Source of the DNA: Acidobacteriaceae bacterium
GTDB taxonomy: Bacteria; Acidobacteriota; Terriglobia; Terriglobales; Acidobacteriaceae
DNA: 36,223 nucleotides
NCBI GenBank assembly: GCA_003140075.1
Contig: PLIO01000273.1
Coordinates: forward strand, 1 to 36,223
Direction: 5' to 3'
Below the pieces are notes generated by a model. The model searched no databases. It was not told the DNA's origin and saw only the letters and a list, made by a program, of their open reading frames with translations. Position 1 is the first letter of the stretch, and every line of letters starts with the position of its first letter. Of the stretch, positions 34,188-36,223 are shown piece by piece. The position numbers and the translations under genes were made by a program.

Positions 34188-36223
34188 ATGGTGTCGCCAA
34201 GAAAACTCGACCAGCAATCTGTCCTCGGCTGTTCCGGAACCGACCCTGTGACTTCAAGGCAGAGTCTGACAGCGGCATCGTGTGGTTTTAGGCTGGTCCT
34301 CGTGCTGCTGGCTTCCGGCTTGATGGTGTCTTTACCGGGAATGCTCTTGGCGCAATCTCCCAATGCCGGCAAAAACCCGCCCGAGGAACCGGCGGCCGTT
34401 ACCAGTGGCGGCTATATGATTCACCAGTCCGTCGAGCTGGGCTACCGCTCCACTGACGTGACCGGCAGTGGCGATATGTACGACACACTGGTGAACCTGC
34501 AGACCGGCCCGCGGATTCTCGGCCAGACGCTTTCCATGCAATCGCTCGATCATCAGGGCCTCTTGTTCGACGATCTTTACCTCAACAGCTTTGGGTGGGG
34601 AGGCGATCCCAACAACGCCCTGCGGCTTCGGGCAGACAAAAACAAGTGGTATAACCTGCAGGGCAGCTTCCGGCGCGATCAGTATTTCTCCGATTACGAC
34701 TTGCTGGCGAATCCCCTCAATCCCCCGACCTCAACTCCGTCGATTCCCGTGCTGAACTCGCCCAACGAATTCGAGACGACACGACGCATGAGCGACGTCG
34801 ATCTCACCCTACTTCCGCAGTCCCTGGTCAGCTTTCGCCTGGGGTTTTCGCACAACAACATGACTGGGCCTTCGTTCAGCAGTATCCATGAGGGTACGGA
34901 GGCTTCGCTGCTCCAGGACTGGAACACGACCATGAACTCATACCGCCTGGGGGTCGATTTTAGAATCGCGCCGCGAACTGTCCTCAGCTACGACCAATTC
35001 CTCGATTACTACAAGGGAGACACGGACTACCAACTGAATCCCATCAATGAGGCGCTCGTGCCCGCAACGCCGGTAAGTTCCGTTTCGCTGGGCTTGTCCT
35101 TCGACACGGTGAACAATGAACCCTGTGCCGTAGTGCCCCCGGCAACCAGCCTGATCGTCAATGGGACTCTGACCAATGTCACGTGCAGCGCGTACTCTAG
35201 CTATCTGCGGAACCAGCGGATACGCACTTCCACTCCTACCGAGCGCGTCAGCCTGCGCAGCAACTACTTTCAGCGGTTAGACCTGGTCGCTTCTTTTTCC
35301 TACAGCTCCGCCGATATGAGCACGCCACTGTACGAGTCCTTCGGCGGCCTGATCACGCGCACCAACACCCTCGCTTTCCTCGGCACCGGCACGGCCGCCG
35401 CGAACCGAATTTCCGACGCAGCCGATCTCGGGGCCACGGTTCATCTGACCAAACATCTGCGCCTGATCGATAAATTCTATTTTTGGGCCTACCGCATTCC
35501 GGAGAATGGCAATTTCACCGAGGTCGACAGCGATTGCACGGCTGCGATTATAGCCGCCAAAACCTGCACGCTGCTGACCCCGCTGACATCAACCACGCCT
35601 ACGATTGTGCCCACCCTCCAACAGGCCTCGTTCAACCAGACTTGGACGAGAAATCAGACCGAACTCGCGTGGGACATTTCGAAAAAAGCGGGGGCGCGCA
35701 TCGGTTACCGCTATGGCGATCGGGACTTCAACCACTACAACGATTTTCTGCCCGGAGACTTGGACCATTTCGTAGGTCTGGAGAAAACGGCGCTCTTCGG
35801 CCTGTGGGCAAGGCCTACGCATGCCTTACGATTGAATTTCGATCTGGAGCACACAAACTACAATGCGGTATTCGTCCGCATGTCGCCACGCAAGGAAGGG
35901 CGCTACCGCTTCCAGACGACCTACACCCCGCGCCCATGGGCGGTCCTGGGCGGATCTATTAACATCCTGCAACAATCCAACGCCGACGCGCAGACCCAGT
36001 ACGTGGGCCACAACCAAAACTACGGGCTGACCGCGTCGCTCGCGCCGCGCGAACGCTTCGGACTGGATTTGGGGTACAACTTCAACAGCGTGATCCAGAA
36101 TGCCTTGATCTGCTTCAACGACACACCTCCGGCAGGGGTGAGCCTTCCCTTCGTGACCAATGCCGACAACAACAATTGCGCGGGAAACGACACCGCCAAC
36201 AACCTGATGGCCAACTCGTACTA
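34188..36223 (+). CDS. MtrB/PioB-family outer-membrane barrel (3' truncated by window)
   Basis: The ATG at 34188 follows GAGGAG by five bases; the frame stays open to the window end (678 codons), so the gene continues beyond it. The first ~57 residues hold a long basic start and a signal segment, FRLVLVLLASGLMVSLPGMLLA, then QSPNAGKNPPEEP. From GGYMIHQSVELGYRSTDVTGS onward come many amphipathic strands with aromatic girdles and YNLQGSFRRDQYFSDYD, typical of the decahaem-associated barrels MtrB and PioB. Further family-like segments are ERVSLRSNYFQRLDLVASFSYS, WDISKKAGARIGYRYGDRDF and EGRYRFQTTYTPRPWAVLG. MtrB of Shewanella carries a CXXC near its mature N-terminus; none is visible here. With the preceding decahaem cytochrome it likely forms a trans-outer-membrane electron conduit; the direction of electron flow is unknown. 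Confidence 0.88.
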   Translation, partial: MVSPRKLDQQSVLGCSGTDPVTSRQSLTAASCGFRLVLVLLASGLMVSLPGMLLAQSPNAGKNPPEEPAAVTSGGYMIHQSVELGYRSTDVTGSGDMYDTLVNLQTGPRILGQTLSMQSLDHQGLLFDDLYLNSFGWGGDPNNALRLRADKNKWYNLQGSFRRDQYFSDYDLLANPLNPPTSTPSIPVLNSPNEFETTRRMSDVDLTLLPQSLVSFRLGFSHNNMTGPSFSSIHEGTEASLLQDWNTTMNSYRLGVDFRIAPRTVLSYDQFLDYYKGDTDYQLNPINEALVPATPVSSVSLGLSFDTVNNEPCAVVPPATSLIVNGTLTNVTCSAYSSYLRNQRIRTSTPTERVSLRSNYFQRLDLVASFSYSSADMSTPLYESFGGLITRTNTLAFLGTGTAAANRISDAADLGATVHLTKHLRLIDKFYFWAYRIPENGNFTEVDSDCTAAIIAAKTCTLLTPLTSTTPTIVPTLQQASFNQTWTRNQTELAWDISKKAGARIGYRYGDRDFNHYNDFLPGDLDHFVGLEKTALFGLWARPTHALRLNFDLEHTNYNAVFVRMSPRKEGRYRFQTTYTPRPWAVLGGSINILQQSNADAQTQYVGHNQNYGLTASLAPRERFGLDLGYNFNSVIQNALICFNDTPPAGVSLPFVTNADNNNCAGNDTANNLMANSY

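Overview
The window looks like a chromosomal segment from an acidobacterium (class Terriglobia or a relative). This is inferred from content, not from a marker gene. The signs are a very large Oar-type TonB-dependent receptor with an N-terminal carboxypeptidase-regulatory-like domain, a TPR / CRTAC1-ASPIC-UnbV / multihaem cytochrome run, several Tat-exported enzymes, moderately high G+C, and a decahaem cytochrome beside an MtrB/PioB-type barrel. No rRNA, tRNA or CRISPR array was seen.

Layout. (1) 1-2209: the tail of a redox operon, with a MOSC-ferredoxin reductase fusion (cut by the window edge), a redoxin-fold protein and the first 70 codons of an MFS exporter. (2) 2210-~3400: a DDE-type insertion element that destroys the MFS gene and itself carries a frameshifted transposase. 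(3) 3551-12433: a divergently transcribed GntR/UTRA regulator, a regulatory region with four CTATAG-type palindromes and a good sigma-70 promoter, then a 1193-residue TonB receptor, a TPR lipid- or periplasm-directed protein, a Tat-exported CRTAC1/ASPIC-UnbV protein and a seven-haem cytochrome. (4) 12573-18691: two divergent arms that look like one metabolic unit. The minus arm holds an aminotransferase class V enzyme, an amino-acid permease and a berberine-bridge-type FAD oxidase. The plus arm holds a split ComDE-like ThDP decarboxylase (alpha, beta) and a kynurenine-formamidase-fold cyclase. The substrate is unknown. (5) 19012-21012: a Tat-exported FAD oxidoreductase resembling spermidine dehydrogenase. 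(6) 21424-30743: a probable beta-1,2-glucan locus, made of an ABC exporter, a GT84-type cyclic beta-1,2-glucan synthase that lacks the usual C-terminal phosphorylase half, a secreted GH39 enzyme, and a convergent Tat-exported GH144-like endo-beta-1,2-glucanase candidate. (7) 30902-32784: a membrane-anchored cysteine-bearing protein of unknown role and a small outer-membrane barrel. (8) 33198-end: a DmsE/MtrA-type decahaem cytochrome and an MtrB/PioB-like outer-membrane barrel open at the window end, a candidate trans-outer-membrane electron conduit.

The most interesting items are the compact glucan synthesis/export/turnover locus with its half-length synthase, the aminotransferase-ThDP decarboxylase-cyclase-oxidase cluster with no obvious known pathway, the repeated CTATAG palindromes between the GntR gene and the TonB receptor, and the decahaem/barrel pair. 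All functions are inferred from motifs read by eye; no database search was possible.
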